Shown: positions 32,799 to 42,175, counted from the first letter of the stretch. The stretch is 54,871 nucleotides of DNA from Chloroflexota bacterium (GCA_005880985.1 VBIQ01000019.1:1-54871); one strand, 5' to 3'. The notes: generated by a model not told the origin, from the letters alone. Numbers and translations: made by a program.

Positions 32799-34204
32799 CC
32801 GCCCTGGCTACCATACCGGTGATGCGCCTGTCCGCCACCGACCTTGCCCGCCTCCTCGGGGGCGCGCTCGAGGGAGGGGCGGCGACCGTCGTTCCATTGG
32901 CGGGTATCACCACCGACTCGCGCGACGTCATCCCGGGAGGCGCCTTCGTCGCCGTGCGCGGCACCGCCGCCGACGGTCACGCCTTTGTCGCCGACGCGGC
33001 TGCGCGCGGGGCCGCGGTGGCGGTGGTGGCTCGCGGCTGGCAGCCGGCGAACGGAGCCGCGCCGCCCCTGCTGCTGCGCGTCGCCGACCCCGCCGCGGCG
33101 CTGCGCCTGGCCTGCCGCCGCCGCCTGGAGGAGCTCGGTTGCGAGGTGATCGGCATCACCGGCAGCGTCGGCAAGACCACCACCAAGGACCTCTGCGCGC
33201 TGGCGGTGGCAGACCGTCCCGTCGCCCGCACCCCGGGAAACCTCAACACCTGGACGGGCGTTCCCCTCACCGTGTTGCGCCTCGACTCCCCGGTGGAGCG
33301 CTTCGTGGTCGAGCTGGCCATGTCGGCGCCGGGGGAGATCGCCGACCTCTGCAGCTTCGTCCAGCCCCGCATCGGGGTGCTGCTCAACGTCGGCTACGCC
33401 CACGTCGGTCTGCTGGGGTCGATCGCCGCTATCGCCGACGCCAAGGCGGAGCTCCTCGACGCGCTCCCCGCTGACGGCGCCGCCTGTCTCAACGCCGACG
33501 ATGCCGAGGTGGTGCGCGTCGCCGGGCGCAGCCGCGCGCCGCTGGTCTGGTTTGGTCTTCACGACCGCGGTGCCGCCATCCGGGCCGTCGACATCGAGCC
33601 CGACCGCATGAACGGTGTCCGCTTCACCCTGCAAACTCCCGCGGGACGCGCACCGGTGCGACTGCGCGTTCCCGGTGAGCACGCCGTCCTCGATGCCTGT
33701 GCGGCGGCGGCGGTGGCCTGGGTGCTCGACGTCTCCATCGCCGATGCCGCCGAGAGGCTGAGCACCTTCGAGCCGGCCGAGCACCGTGGCGCGGTGCGCA
33801 TCGGTCCCGGTGGTTGCATCGTGTACGACGACTGCTACAACAGCAGCCCGACGTCATTGGCGGCGGCGCTGCGGGTGCTCGCGGCGAGCGGAGCGGCAAC
33901 CCGCGTCGCCGTGCTCGGTGACATGCTGGAGCTCGGCGATCTCACCGAGCCGGCTCACGTCGAGGCCGGACGTCAGGCTGCCGCCGCGGCGACCCACCTG
34001 GTGGCGGTGGGCGACCACGCCGCCACCATGGTCGAGGCCGCCATCGCCGCCGGGATGCCTCCGGCGCACGCCACCATCGCCGATGGCGCCGACGCTGCCG
34101 CCCAGCAGGTGCTGCCGCGCTGCGGCGACGGCACGGTGGTGCTGGTGAAGGCGAGCCACTCGCTCGCCCTGGAGCGCGTCGTCGAGCTGCTGGGCGCGCC
34201 GTGA
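32795..34204 (+). CDS. murF: UDP-N-acetylmuramoyl-tripeptide-D-alanyl-D-alanine ligase
   Basis: 469 residues from GTG 32795, or shorter from ATG 32822. It adds D-Ala-D-Ala to the UDP-MurNAc-tripeptide. Domain 1 is ITTDSRDVIPGGAFVAVRGTAADGHAFV, the ATP loop is GITGSVGKTTTKDL, and the MurF-specific motif is VYDDCYNSSPTSL (usual DDxYNANPxSM), then GDMLELGD. MurF identity is clear from the last two, so it is not MurE. It directly follows ftsI by a GTGA overlap, so the usual murE between ftsI and murF is missing. Confidence 0.93.
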   Translation: MTALATIPVMRLSATDLARLLGGALEGGAATVVPLAGITTDSRDVIPGGAFVAVRGTAADGHAFVADAAARGAAVAVVARGWQPANGAAPPLLLRVADPAAALRLACRRRLEELGCEVIGITGSVGKTTTKDLCALAVADRPVARTPGNLNTWTGVPLTVLRLDSPVERFVVELAMSAPGEIADLCSFVQPRIGVLLNVGYAHVGLLGSIAAIADAKAELLDALPADGAACLNADDAEVVRVAGRSRAPLVWFGLHDRGAAIRAVDIEPDRMNGVRFTLQTPAGRAPVRLRVPGEHAVLDACAAAAVAWVLDVSIADAAERLSTFEPAEHRGAVRIGPGGCIVYDDCYNSSPTSLAAALRVLAASGAATRVAVLGDMLELGDLTEPAHVEAGRQAAAAATHLVAVGDHAATMVEAAIAAGMPPAHATIADGADAAAQQVLPRCGDGTVVLVKASHSLALERVVELLGAP

Positions 34205-35160
34205 TGCGGTCGTTCGCTGCCTTCCTGCTCTGCCTGGTGGCCGGTCTGGCGCTCTATCCCGCGCTGATCGGGATGCTGGCGCGGCAGCGCGCCGGACAGC
34301 GCATCTCCGGCTACGGCCCCGCCACCCACCTGGTCAAGGCCGGCACGCCGACCATGGGCGGCCTGCTCTTCTGCCTGCTGGCGGCAATCACTTGGCTGCT
34401 GCTCGACCACAGCCGGGCGGGATTCGTGGTCGTCTTCGCCGTGCTCGCGGGCGGCGGCCTGGGACTTCTGGACGATCTCGACAACATCCGCGGCCGCGGC
34501 GCGCTGGGCCTGCTGGCGCGGCAGAAGCTCGCCCTGCAGGCGCTCATCGGCCTGCTCGTCGGCATCGGGCTGCATCAGACCGGCTTGACCCGCCAGGTCT
34601 TTCCCGGCCTCGGGGCGGTGGATTTCGGCTGGGGCGTGCTGCCGCTGGCGACGGTGGCGGTGATGGCGTGCAGCAACGCCGTCAACCTCACCGACGGCGT
34701 CGACGGCCTGGCCGCGGGGTGCAGTGTGCTCACCCTCTCGGCCACCTGGGCCCTGGCGGTGCACGTCGGCAACCGTCCCGCGGCGGTGCTGAGCGCCGCG
34801 CTGGTGGGCGGGCTCTGCGCCTTTCTCGCCTACAACTGGCATCCGGCGCGCGTCTTCATGGGCGACACCGGGGCGCTCGCCCTGGGCAGCGTGGTGGCGG
34901 TGCTGGCGGCGGAGTTGCGGCTGCTCTGGCTGCTACCCCTCCTCGGCGTCGTCTTCCTGGCCGAGACGCTGAGTGTGATCATCAACGTCACCGCCATCCG
35001 TCGCTACGGCGTTCACGTCTTCCGCTCGAGCCCGATCCACCACCACTTCGAGCTGCTCGGCCTGCGCGAACAGGCGCTGGTGGTGCGCTTCGCCGCGGTG
35101 GCCGGCGCCGGAGCGGCGCTCGCCGTGCTGGTGGCCCTACCCATGGGGGCGGGATCGTGA
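34201..35160 (+). CDS. mraY: phospho-N-acetylmuramoyl-pentapeptide transferase
   Basis: 319 residues and about ten helices. It makes lipid I on the inner membrane. Signatures in order: GTPTMGGLLF, GLLDDLDNIRGRGALGLLARQKL, NAVNLTDGVDGLAAG (catalytic Asp), NWHPARVFMGDTGALALGSVVA, and the C-terminal HHHFELLG. Length is like the short Gram-positive type. GTG 34201 overlaps the murF stop and GTG 35157 of murD overlaps its own stop. Confidence 0.96.
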   Translation: MMRSFAAFLLCLVAGLALYPALIGMLARQRAGQRISGYGPATHLVKAGTPTMGGLLFCLLAAITWLLLDHSRAGFVVVFAVLAGGGLGLLDDLDNIRGRGALGLLARQKLALQALIGLLVGIGLHQTGLTRQVFPGLGAVDFGWGVLPLATVAVMACSNAVNLTDGVDGLAAGCSVLTLSATWALAVHVGNRPAAVLSAALVGGLCAFLAYNWHPARVFMGDTGALALGSVVAVLAAELRLLWLLPLLGVVFLAETLSVIINVTAIRRYGVHVFRSSPIHHHFELLGLREQALVVRFAAVAGAGAALAVLVALPMGAGS

Positions 35161-36530
35161 GCGGCCAGGTCGCACTGGTGATCGGCATGGGCCGCAGCGG
35201 CGCCGCCTGCGCGCGAGTGCTCGACGCCGAGGGCTATCACGTCCGGGTGGTCGACCGCAGCCACGCCGACGAGCGCAGCGAGGCGCTGGCGCGCAGCCTC
35301 CCCGGTGACATCGAGGTGATCATGGGCGGCTACCGCGACGACGTCGTCGACGACGCGGCGCTGGTCTGCCCCAGCCCGGGGGTGCCGTGGGACGCGGCCA
35401 TCCTGGTGCGCGCTCGCCAGCTCGGCATCCCGGTGCGCAGCGAGATGCAGCTCGTCTTCGACCGCTGCCCGGCTCCCATCGTCGGCATCACCGGTACCAA
35501 CGGTAAGACCACCACCACCGCGCTCACCGGCGCGGTCATCGCCGCCGGTGGTAGCCGGGTACACGTCGGCGGGAACATCGGCGAGACCATGCTCGACCGG
35601 CTCCACTCGGTGCGGCGGGACGACTGGGTGGTGCTCGAGCTGTCGTCGTTCCAGCTCGAATCGGTGGTCAGGCCGCGCTGCCGGCTGGCCGCGGTCCTCA
35701 ACATCACTCCGGATCACCTCGACCGCCACGCCACGCTGGACGGCTATGTCGCCGCCAAGCGCCGCCTCGTCGAGGCCGCCGACGAGGCGGGCACGGTGGT
35801 GCTCGGCGCCGACGACGACACCGTGCGGGCGATGGCGCCGGCGACCCGCGCCCGGGTGCTCCTCTTCGGTGGCGACCTCGGCGGTGGCGACGGGACCACC
35901 GTCCGCGACGGCGACATCGTCTCGGTCGAGCACGGTGACACGGTGTCGGTCATGCGCCGCGCCGACATCCCCCTGTTCGGCGAGCACAACGTGCTCAACG
36001 TTCTCGCCGCCGTCGCCCTGGGCCGGGCGGCCGGCATCGCCCCCGACGGCATCGCCGGGGCGGTGCGCGGCTTCCGCGCCGTGCCTCACCGGCTGGAGCC
36101 GGTGCTTGACGAGGCAGGCGTGCTCTGGGTCGACGACAGCAAGGCGACCAACGCCGATGCCGCGATCAAGGCGCTGCAGTCGTTTGCTGACCGTCCCATC
36201 GTGTGGATCGGCGGGGGCGGCACCAAGGGGGTCCCGCCGGACTCGCTCGCCGAGGAGGTCGTCCGTCGCGCCCGGTACGCGGTGCTCAACGGCGCCACCG
36301 CCGCCGAGCTCGATGCCGCCCTCGCGGCTCGTGACTACACCGCCCGCGCCGTGGTGGCCAGCCTCGCGGACGCGGTGGCCGCGGCGCGCTCCGTCGCCCA
36401 GCCCGGTGACGTGGTGCTGCTGGCCCCTGGATACACCAGCTTCGATCAGTTCATCGACTTCGAGGAGCGCGGACGGGTCTTCGCCGCCCTGGTGCGCGAG
36501 ACGGCAGCGGCTCGGTTGCAGGCCGGCTGA
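35157..36530 (+). CDS. murD: UDP-N-acetylmuramoylalanine-D-glutamate ligase
   Basis: 457 residues. N-terminal Rossmann domain (VIGMGRSGAACARVL), CPSPGVPWD, ATP loop VGITGTNGKTTTTALTG, then VLELSSFQLE, NITPDHLDRHATLDGYVAAK, FGEHNVLNVLAAVALG and DDSKATNADAAIKAL. All match MurD, which adds D-Glu to UDP-MurNAc-Ala. GTGA overlap with mraY before it and TGATG overlap with ftsW after it. Confidence 0.96.
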   Translation: MSGQVALVIGMGRSGAACARVLDAEGYHVRVVDRSHADERSEALARSLPGDIEVIMGGYRDDVVDDAALVCPSPGVPWDAAILVRARQLGIPVRSEMQLVFDRCPAPIVGITGTNGKTTTTALTGAVIAAGGSRVHVGGNIGETMLDRLHSVRRDDWVVLELSSFQLESVVRPRCRLAAVLNITPDHLDRHATLDGYVAAKRRLVEAADEAGTVVLGADDDTVRAMAPATRARVLLFGGDLGGGDGTTVRDGDIVSVEHGDTVSVMRRADIPLFGEHNVLNVLAAVALGRAAGIAPDGIAGAVRGFRAVPHRLEPVLDEAGVLWVDDSKATNADAAIKALQSFADRPIVWIGGGGTKGVPPDSLAEEVVRRARYAVLNGATAAELDAALAARDYTARAVVASLADAVAAARSVAQPGDVVLLAPGYTSFDQFIDFEERGRVFAALVRETAAARLQAG

Positions 36531-37864
36531 TGGCAGCCCGCACCCGCAGGCTCGACGGCTCGCCTCTGGGCCTGCTCGGCAGGCGGGCGCAGGCGGTGCT
36601 GGCACCGTCGGAGGCGTTCCGGCCCGGACGCGTGCAGGCTTCAGGTCGCAGCCGGATCGAGGATCGCGTCCAGGAGGTCAGCCTGGCGCAGATGGACGGG
36701 TGGCTGCTCGCCGCCATCGCCTCGCTCTGCGCCTTCGGGCTGGTGATGGTGTACAGCGCCTCCGAGGCGCTCGGCTACGCCTGGCAGGGCGATCCCAGCT
36801 TCTACTTCAAGCGGCAGTTGCTGTGGATGGCGATCGGTGTCGTCGGCATGGTGCTGGCGGCCCGGCTCGACTACCACCGCTGGCGGCACTGGGTACGGCC
36901 GCTGGCGATCTGCAGCGTCGGCCTGCTGCTGCTCGTGCTGCTTCCCCACCTCGGCACCGAGCGCCTCGGGGCGCGGCGCTGGTTCAGCCTCGGCCCCCTC
37001 TCGGTGCAGCCGTCGGCGGCGGCGACGCTGATGGCCATCGTCTGCTTCTCACGCTGGCTGGTCGACCGTGGTCCCGGGGTGCGCTCCTGGCGCATCGCGC
37101 GGCACTTCGCCCTGCTGCTCGGCGGGCTGCTCACGCTGGTGGTGCTGGAGCGCGACCTGGGCAGCGCCGTCATTCTCGCCGCTGTCGGCATCGTCCTCTT
37201 CGCGCTCGGCGGCGCCCGCAAGCGTCACGTGCTCTTCATCCTCGCCGGTGCCGTGCTGGCGGCCTGGTTCGCGATCCGGATCGAGGCCTACCGCACCCAC
37301 CGCCTGACCAGCTTTCGCGATCCCTTCGCCGATCCGCTCAACACCGGGTTCCAGTCGGTGCAGTCGCTGCTCGCGCTGGGGAGCGGCGGCTTCAGTGGCG
37401 TGGGCCTCGGCAACTCCATTCAGAAGTACCAGTGGCTGCCGGAGGCTCACACCGACTTCATCTTCGCGATCATCGGCGAGGAGCTCGGCCTGGTCGGCTG
37501 CCTGGCGGTGATCACCGGGTTCCTGGGGCTGGGGTGGCGTGGCATCCGCGCCTCGCTGCGCGCCCCCGACCGGTTCGGGGCGCTGCTGGCGGGCGGGATC
37601 ACCGGCTGGATCTGCATCCAGGCGTTCATCAACATCGCCGCCGTCACCAGCGTGGTGCCCACCACCGGCATCCCTCTGCCCTTCATCAGCTACGGTGGAT
37701 CGTCCCTGGCGATGACGCTGGTCGCCGTCGGGGTGCTGTGCAACGTTTCGGCGCAGGGGCGCCGACAGGGGATCTCACGCCGTGCGCACGTTGATCGCTG
37801 GAGGGGGGACGGGGGGACATCTGACTCCCGCGCTCGCGGTCGCGCAGGCGCTGCAGCGCGCTGA
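36530..37864 (+). CDS. ftsW: SEDS glycosyltransferase FtsW
   Basis: 444 residues, ten predicted helices. It polymerises septal glycan with FtsI. The core shows SEDS marks: FGLVMVYSASEAL, WFSLGPLSVQPSAA (usual GSFQPSE), LVVLERDLGSAV, QSVQSLLALGSGGFSGVGLGNSIQKYQWLPEAHTDFIFAIIGEELGLVG (catalytic Asp region), and TGIPLPFISYGGSS. An unusual basic N-terminus of about 55 residues (LDGSPLGLLGRRAQAV...) precedes the first helix. The last 83 bases overlap murG in another frame, so its C-terminal 25 residues (GDGGTSDSRARGR) may have little function. Confidence 0.94.
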   Translation: MAARTRRLDGSPLGLLGRRAQAVLAPSEAFRPGRVQASGRSRIEDRVQEVSLAQMDGWLLAAIASLCAFGLVMVYSASEALGYAWQGDPSFYFKRQLLWMAIGVVGMVLAARLDYHRWRHWVRPLAICSVGLLLLVLLPHLGTERLGARRWFSLGPLSVQPSAAATLMAIVCFSRWLVDRGPGVRSWRIARHFALLLGGLLTLVVLERDLGSAVILAAVGIVLFALGGARKRHVLFILAGAVLAAWFAIRIEAYRTHRLTSFRDPFADPLNTGFQSVQSLLALGSGGFSGVGLGNSIQKYQWLPEAHTDFIFAIIGEELGLVGCLAVITGFLGLGWRGIRASLRAPDRFGALLAGGITGWICIQAFINIAAVTSVVPTTGIPLPFISYGGSSLAMTLVAVGVLCNVSAQGRRQGISRRAHVDRWRGDGGTSDSRARGRAGAAAR

Positions 37865-38864
37865 CCCGGACGGCGAGGTGCTCTTCGTCGGCCGCCGCGG
37901 CGGCTTCGAGGAGCGCATCGCCCCCGAGGCGGGGCTGTGGCTCGAGACCATCGCGGTGCGTGGCATCGACACGGCGCGGCCCTTGCGCAGCCTCGGCGCC
38001 CTGCTGCGACTGCCGGCAGCCGTGCTGCGCGCCCGCCGCATCATCCGGCGATTCCGCCCGGACGTCGTGGTGGGGACGGCAGGGTATGTCTGTGTGCCGG
38101 TGGTGCTGGCGGCGCGCAGCCGGAACGTCCCCGCGATGCTCATGGAGCAGAACGCGCACCCCGGGCGAGCCGTACGCCTGCTGGCCCGGCGGGTGCGGGC
38201 GGTGGCGGTGTCCTTTCCGGAGACGGCGGCGCTGCTTCCCGGGGCGCGCACCGTGCACACCGGCAACCCGGTCCGTGCCGACATCGCGGCTGGCGCGCCG
38301 GCTCCGCTGGGCGAGCGACTGCTCCACGTCCTGGTGATGGGGGGCTCGCAGGGCGCCCGGCGGCTCAACGACGCGGTGGCGGGATGCGCTGGCTCGCTGC
38401 TCGAAGCCCATCCCAGCCTGCGGCTGACCCATCAGTGCGGTGCCAACGACGCGGAATGGGCGGTGCCGGCCCGGCTGGGACTCCCAGCAGAGGTGCGCGA
38501 GCGGTACACGGTGGCCGCGTTCTACGACGACATCGGCGAGCGGATCCGCGCCGCCGACCTGGTGGTGATGCGTGCCGGAGGGTCATCGCTGGCGGAGGTG
38601 AGCGTGCTCGGCCGCCCGATGATCCTGGTGCCGTATCCCTATGCCGGCGCCCATCAGCAGGACAACGCGGCTCCGTACGCCGCCGCCGGCGCCGCCAAGG
38701 TGATTCCCGACGCCGACTGCAGCGCCAACCGGCTTCGCGAGGAGATCGAGGCGCTGATCCGTGATCCCGATCGCTGGCGGGCGATGGCGGCGGCGAGCGC
38801 GCGGATCGGGCGTCCCAACGCGGCGGAGCGGGTGGTGGAGCTGATCCGCGAGGTGGCGCGATGA
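37782..38864 (+). CDS. murG: UDP-N-acetylglucosamine-MurNAc-pentapeptide transferase
   Basis: 360 residues from GTG 37782. It converts lipid I to lipid II on the cytosolic face. Signatures: TLIAGGGTGGHLTPALAVAQAL (donor loop), VVVGTAGYVCVPVVLAA, EQNAHPGRAVRLLAR, GNPVRADI, VMGGSQGARRLND, RAGGSSLAEVSVLGRPMILVPYPYAGAHQQDNA. Its start overlaps ftsW by 83 bases and its stop overlaps the next gene by four (ATGA). Confidence 0.96.
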   Translation: MRTLIAGGGTGGHLTPALAVAQALQRADPDGEVLFVGRRGGFEERIAPEAGLWLETIAVRGIDTARPLRSLGALLRLPAAVLRARRIIRRFRPDVVVGTAGYVCVPVVLAARSRNVPAMLMEQNAHPGRAVRLLARRVRAVAVSFPETAALLPGARTVHTGNPVRADIAAGAPAPLGERLLHVLVMGGSQGARRLNDAVAGCAGSLLEAHPSLRLTHQCGANDAEWAVPARLGLPAEVRERYTVAAFYDDIGERIRAADLVVMRAGGSSLAEVSVLGRPMILVPYPYAGAHQQDNAAPYAAAGAAKVIPDADCSANRLREEIEALIRDPDRWRAMAAASARIGRPNAAERVVELIREVAR

Positions 38865-40303
38865 CGTCGCCGCGACACGTGCACTTCCTCGGCATCTGCG
38901 GGTACGCGGTCAGCGGAGCCGCACTGATGGCGCAGCAGCTCGGCTACACGGTGACGGGATCGGACGAGGATGCCTATCCGCCGACGACCGACCTGCTCAC
39001 CGCCGCCGGCATCGCCTGGGAGAACCATCACGCCCCCGAGAACCTCGATCTGTTGAGCACGCCCGAGCTGGTGGTGGTCGGCAACCAGGTGCGTCCGGGC
39101 AACGTCGAATGGGAGGCGGCGGTGGCTCGGGGGCTGCCGATCACCAGCGAGGCGGAGTTCTACGCGGAGCTCACCCACGACCGTCTCCGCATCGCTGTCT
39201 GTGGCACCCACGGGAAGACCACCACCGCCGCGCTGGCTGCCTGGATGCTGGAGTCGGCCGGGATGACGCCCGGGTTCCGGCTCGGCACGACCTCGCGCGA
39301 CTTCGCCGCCAGCGCCCGTCTCGGCGAAGGCGCTCCCTTCGTCTTCGAGGGTGACGAGTACACCACCGCGCCGTGGGACTCGCGGCCCAAGTTTCTCCAC
39401 ATCCACCCGCAGCTGGCGTGCGTCACCCGACTCGAGCTCGACCATCCCGACGTCTTCCCGAGCTTCGACGCCTACCGGGCACCCTTTGTCGAGCTCGTCC
39501 GCGGCATGCCGCGCGAGGGCACCCTGCTCCTCTGCGCCGACGATGCCGAGTGCCTGGCGCTGGCCGAGCATGCGGCGTGCCGGGTCGAGACCTACGGCAC
39601 CGGCGGTGCCGCCGACTGGACCGCCGCCGAGGTGGAAGCCGCGGCCCACCCCGGCGACGGCAGCCTGCTCGACCAGCGCTTCACCATCCGGGGACCCGAT
39701 GGCGTTGACGTCCGGGTCACCCTTCCTCTGCCGGGTGCGCACAACCGGCAGAACGCCACCGCGGCGCTGGCCCTGGCGACTCACGCCGGCGCCGACCCGG
39801 CCCGCTGTGCCGCCGCCTGTGCGGATTTCCGCGGGCCGTCGCGCCGCTTCGAGATCGTCGGCAGCGTCGACGGCGTCGCCGTGGTCGACGACTACGCGCA
39901 CCATCCCACCGAGGTCGCCGCCACGGTCGGGGCGGCCCGCGCCCGCTTCGCGTCGGTCCGCCACCTCATCGCCCTCTACGTCCCGCACACCTACTCGCGC
40001 ACCCTCGAGCTGCTCGAGCAATACGCGACCAGCTTCACCGGCGCCGATCTGGTGCTCCTCGGGCCCATCGAGCCGGCTCGCGAGCGCCACCTCGCCCACA
40101 CCGTGAGCCCCGAGGATGTCGCCGTCCGGGTGCGACACAGCGCCGGCGATGTGCGGGTGGTGGCGACTCCCGAGGAGGCGATCCTGGTCATCGCCGAGTC
40201 CGCGCAGCGTGGCGATGTCGTTCTCTGCATGTCGGTGCGCGGCTTCGACGACGTCGCCCGACGCACTCTCGCCGCTCTGGAGGCGCGCCATGCCCTCCGT
40301 TGA
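38861..40303 (+). CDS. Mur ligase in the murC position, Mpl-like (UDP-N-acetylmuramate ligase)
   Basis: 480 residues. MurC/Mpl family: HVHFLGICGYAVSGAALMAQQLGYTVTGSDEDAYPPTTDLLTAAGI, ATP loop AVCGTHGKTTTAALAAWML, DDYAHHPTEVAATVGAARARF and PHTYSRTLELL. The middle (FVFEGDEYTTAPWDSRPKFLHIHPQ...RLELDHPDVFPSF) resembles Mpl, which reuses tripeptide, with DEYDTAFFDKRSKF-type spacing, more than MurC (EADESD...). GICG instead of GIGG and VVVGNQVRPGN instead of SSAI also fit Mpl. It may do the MurC step, recycling, or both. It overlaps both murG and murB. Confidence 0.8.
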   Translation: MTSPRHVHFLGICGYAVSGAALMAQQLGYTVTGSDEDAYPPTTDLLTAAGIAWENHHAPENLDLLSTPELVVVGNQVRPGNVEWEAAVARGLPITSEAEFYAELTHDRLRIAVCGTHGKTTTAALAAWMLESAGMTPGFRLGTTSRDFAASARLGEGAPFVFEGDEYTTAPWDSRPKFLHIHPQLACVTRLELDHPDVFPSFDAYRAPFVELVRGMPREGTLLLCADDAECLALAEHAACRVETYGTGGAADWTAAEVEAAAHPGDGSLLDQRFTIRGPDGVDVRVTLPLPGAHNRQNATAALALATHAGADPARCAAACADFRGPSRRFEIVGSVDGVAVVDDYAHHPTEVAATVGAARARFASVRHLIALYVPHTYSRTLELLEQYATSFTGADLVLLGPIEPARERHLAHTVSPEDVAVRVRHSAGDVRVVATPEEAILVIAESAQRGDVVLCMSVRGFDDVARRTLAALEARHALR

Positions 40304-41219
40304 GTGGCTGGACCGCTGGCCCGGAATCAGCCGCGACGAGCCGCTGAGCCGCCACAACCAGTACGGCATCGGCGGTCCCGCGGACTGGTTCCTGGCGGTG
40401 CGCGAAGCGTCCCAGCTGACCGAGCTGGTGCCCCGCTGCCGCGACGCGGGGGTTCCGATCACCATGCTAGGCGCGGGAAGCAACGCGCTGGTGCTCGACG
40501 GCGGCGTTCGCGGGCTGGTGGTCAAGCTGGTCGACCGGCGCATGCGCGAGCCCGCGGCGGGCGTCCTCGAGCTCAGCGGCGGCTACATGATGCCGCGGGC
40601 GGCGCTCGACTGCGCGCGCCGCGGCATCGGCGGCATGGAGTTCGGCATCGGCGTCCCGGGAACGTGCGGTGCCAGCGTCTTGGGCAACGCCGGCGCCTTC
40701 GGCCGCGAGATCAAGGACGTGATGCTCGACTGCGACACCCTCGCTCCGGACGGATCGCCTCGCCGCATCGGCGCCGGCGAGTGCGGCTTCGCCTACCGGG
40801 ACTCCCGCTTCAAGCACGAGCTCGCCGACCACATCGTGGTCGCCGCTCGATTCCGGGTCACCCATGACGACGCCGCGGCGGTGCGCGCGCGGACCGATGC
40901 CATCCAGGCCGAGCGCAAGGCGACCCAGCCCTACGGTGTGCGCAGCCTGGGCAGCGTCTTCAAGAACCCTCCCGGCGACCATGCCGGCCGGCTGATCGAG
41001 GCCGCCGGTCTGCGGGGGGCGCGCCATGACGGGGCGGAGATCTCGCGCAAGCACGCCAACTTCATCCTCAATCTCGGTGGCGCCTCGGCGGCGGACGTGC
41101 TGAGGCTGGTCGAGCTCGCTCACCGGACGGTGCTCGAGCGCTTCGGTGTCGATCTCGAGCGGGAGATCGTTCTTCTCGGCGATCACGCCCCGGCGGCAAC
41201 CGCCGCTCGCGAGCGGTAG
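40290..41219 (+). CDS. murB: UDP-N-acetylenolpyruvoylglucosamine reductase
   Basis: 309 residues, type II (short) MurB. An FAD-binding N-terminal domain (HNQYGIGGPADWFLAVREASQL, ITMLGAGSNALVLDGGVRGLVVKL), the central GIGGMEFGIGVPGTCGASVLGNAGAFG, GFAYRDSRFK and SLGSVFKNPPGDHAGRLIEAAGLRG with the catalytic Ser. The C-terminal Glu lies in DLEREIVLLGD. It reduces the enolpyruvyl group to lactate. ATG 40290 overlaps the upstream gene by 14 bases. Confidence 0.95.
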   Translation: MPSVEWLDRWPGISRDEPLSRHNQYGIGGPADWFLAVREASQLTELVPRCRDAGVPITMLGAGSNALVLDGGVRGLVVKLVDRRMREPAAGVLELSGGYMMPRAALDCARRGIGGMEFGIGVPGTCGASVLGNAGAFGREIKDVMLDCDTLAPDGSPRRIGAGECGFAYRDSRFKHELADHIVVAARFRVTHDDAAAVRARTDAIQAERKATQPYGVRSLGSVFKNPPGDHAGRLIEAAGLRGARHDGAEISRKHANFILNLGGASAADVLRLVELAHRTVLERFGVDLEREIVLLGDHAPAATAARER

Positions 41220-41233
41220 CGGGGCGCCAGGCA

Positions 41234-42175
41234 ATGCGGATCGCCGTCCTCGCCGGGGGGCGCAGCAGCGAGCGCGAGGTGAGCCTGATGAGCGGCGGCC
41301 AGGTGCTCGCCGCACTGCGCGCTCGTGGCCACGACGCTCAGCTGGTCGAGTGCGACGCGGAGATGTGGGAGGTGCTTCGCGATGGAGCCTTTGACGCCGT
41401 CTTTCCCGCGCTTCACGGCCGCTACGGCGAGGACGGCACCGTCCAGGCGGTCTGCGAGCTGCTCGGCCTCCCCTACACCGGCAGCCCGCTGCTGGCGACC
41501 GCGCTCTGTCTCGACAAGGCGATGGCCAAGCGGATCTTCGTCGCCGAGGGCATCGACACCCCACCCTGGCGCCTGATCGAGCCGACCCTGCCCGGGGAGC
41601 GGGCGGCGGCGGCGATGGCCGCCGCGGCAGCCGCCCTCGGCCTGCCACTGGTGGTCAAGCCCAACCGGGCCGGCTCGACGGTCGGGCTCACCATCGTTCC
41701 GGACAGTTCTGGCCTGATGGCGGCCCATGCCGCCGCCGCCGCCCACGATCACGTGCTCTGCGAGCGATTGGTCGCCGGAACCGAGATCACCATCGGCGTT
41801 CTGTGGCATGATCCGCCGCAGATTCTCCCGACCCTCGAGATCGTCTCTCACCGTCCTCTCTACGACTATGCAGCGAAATACACCGCGGGTCAGAGCGAGC
41901 ATGTCATTCCGGCCCGGCTGCCGGAGGAGCAGCGCGTCGCCGCTCAGCACGTCGCCGGCCGGGCCCACCTCGCCTTGGGATGTCGCGGCATGTCCCGCGT
42001 CGACCTCATCGTCGATGGCGGCGGGCGTCCGTGGGTGCTCGAGGTGAACGCCATCCCCGGCCTCACCGAGCTGTCCCTGCTCCCCGATGCGGCGCGGGCC
42101 GCGGGCATCTCGTTCGACGCGCTCTGCGACGGGCTGGTCGAGGACGCGCTGCGCCGCGGCGAGCGGCGGCCGTGA
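41234..42175 (+). CDS. ddl: D-alanine-D-alanine ligase
   Basis: 313 residues, ATP-grasp. AVLAGGRSSEREVSLMSG, PALHGRYGEDGTVQAVCELLGLPYTG, LCLDKAMAKRIF, VVKPNRAGSTVGLTIV, YDYAAKYT, and the metal-binding EVNAIPGLTELSLLPDAA. The YDYAAKY element and Ser in GSTVG agree with D-Ala-D-Ala rather than D-Ala-D-Lac. It feeds MurF. A 14-bp gap separates it from murB, and its stop overlaps ftsQ by four bases. Confidence 0.95.
   Translation: MRIAVLAGGRSSEREVSLMSGGQVLAALRARGHDAQLVECDAEMWEVLRDGAFDAVFPALHGRYGEDGTVQAVCELLGLPYTGSPLLATALCLDKAMAKRIFVAEGIDTPPWRLIEPTLPGERAAAAMAAAAAALGLPLVVKPNRAGSTVGLTIVPDSSGLMAAHAAAAAHDHVLCERLVAGTEITIGVLWHDPPQILPTLEIVSHRPLYDYAAKYTAGQSEHVIPARLPEEQRVAAQHVAGRAHLALGCRGMSRVDLIVDGGGRPWVLEVNAIPGLTELSLLPDAARAAGISFDALCDGLVEDALRRGERRP

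Noticed and set aside
35013..36605. Minus-strand frame of 530 codons opposite mraY and murD
   Set aside because: It is a shadow of clear coding genes; no motif and low-complexity Arg/His/Gly composition.
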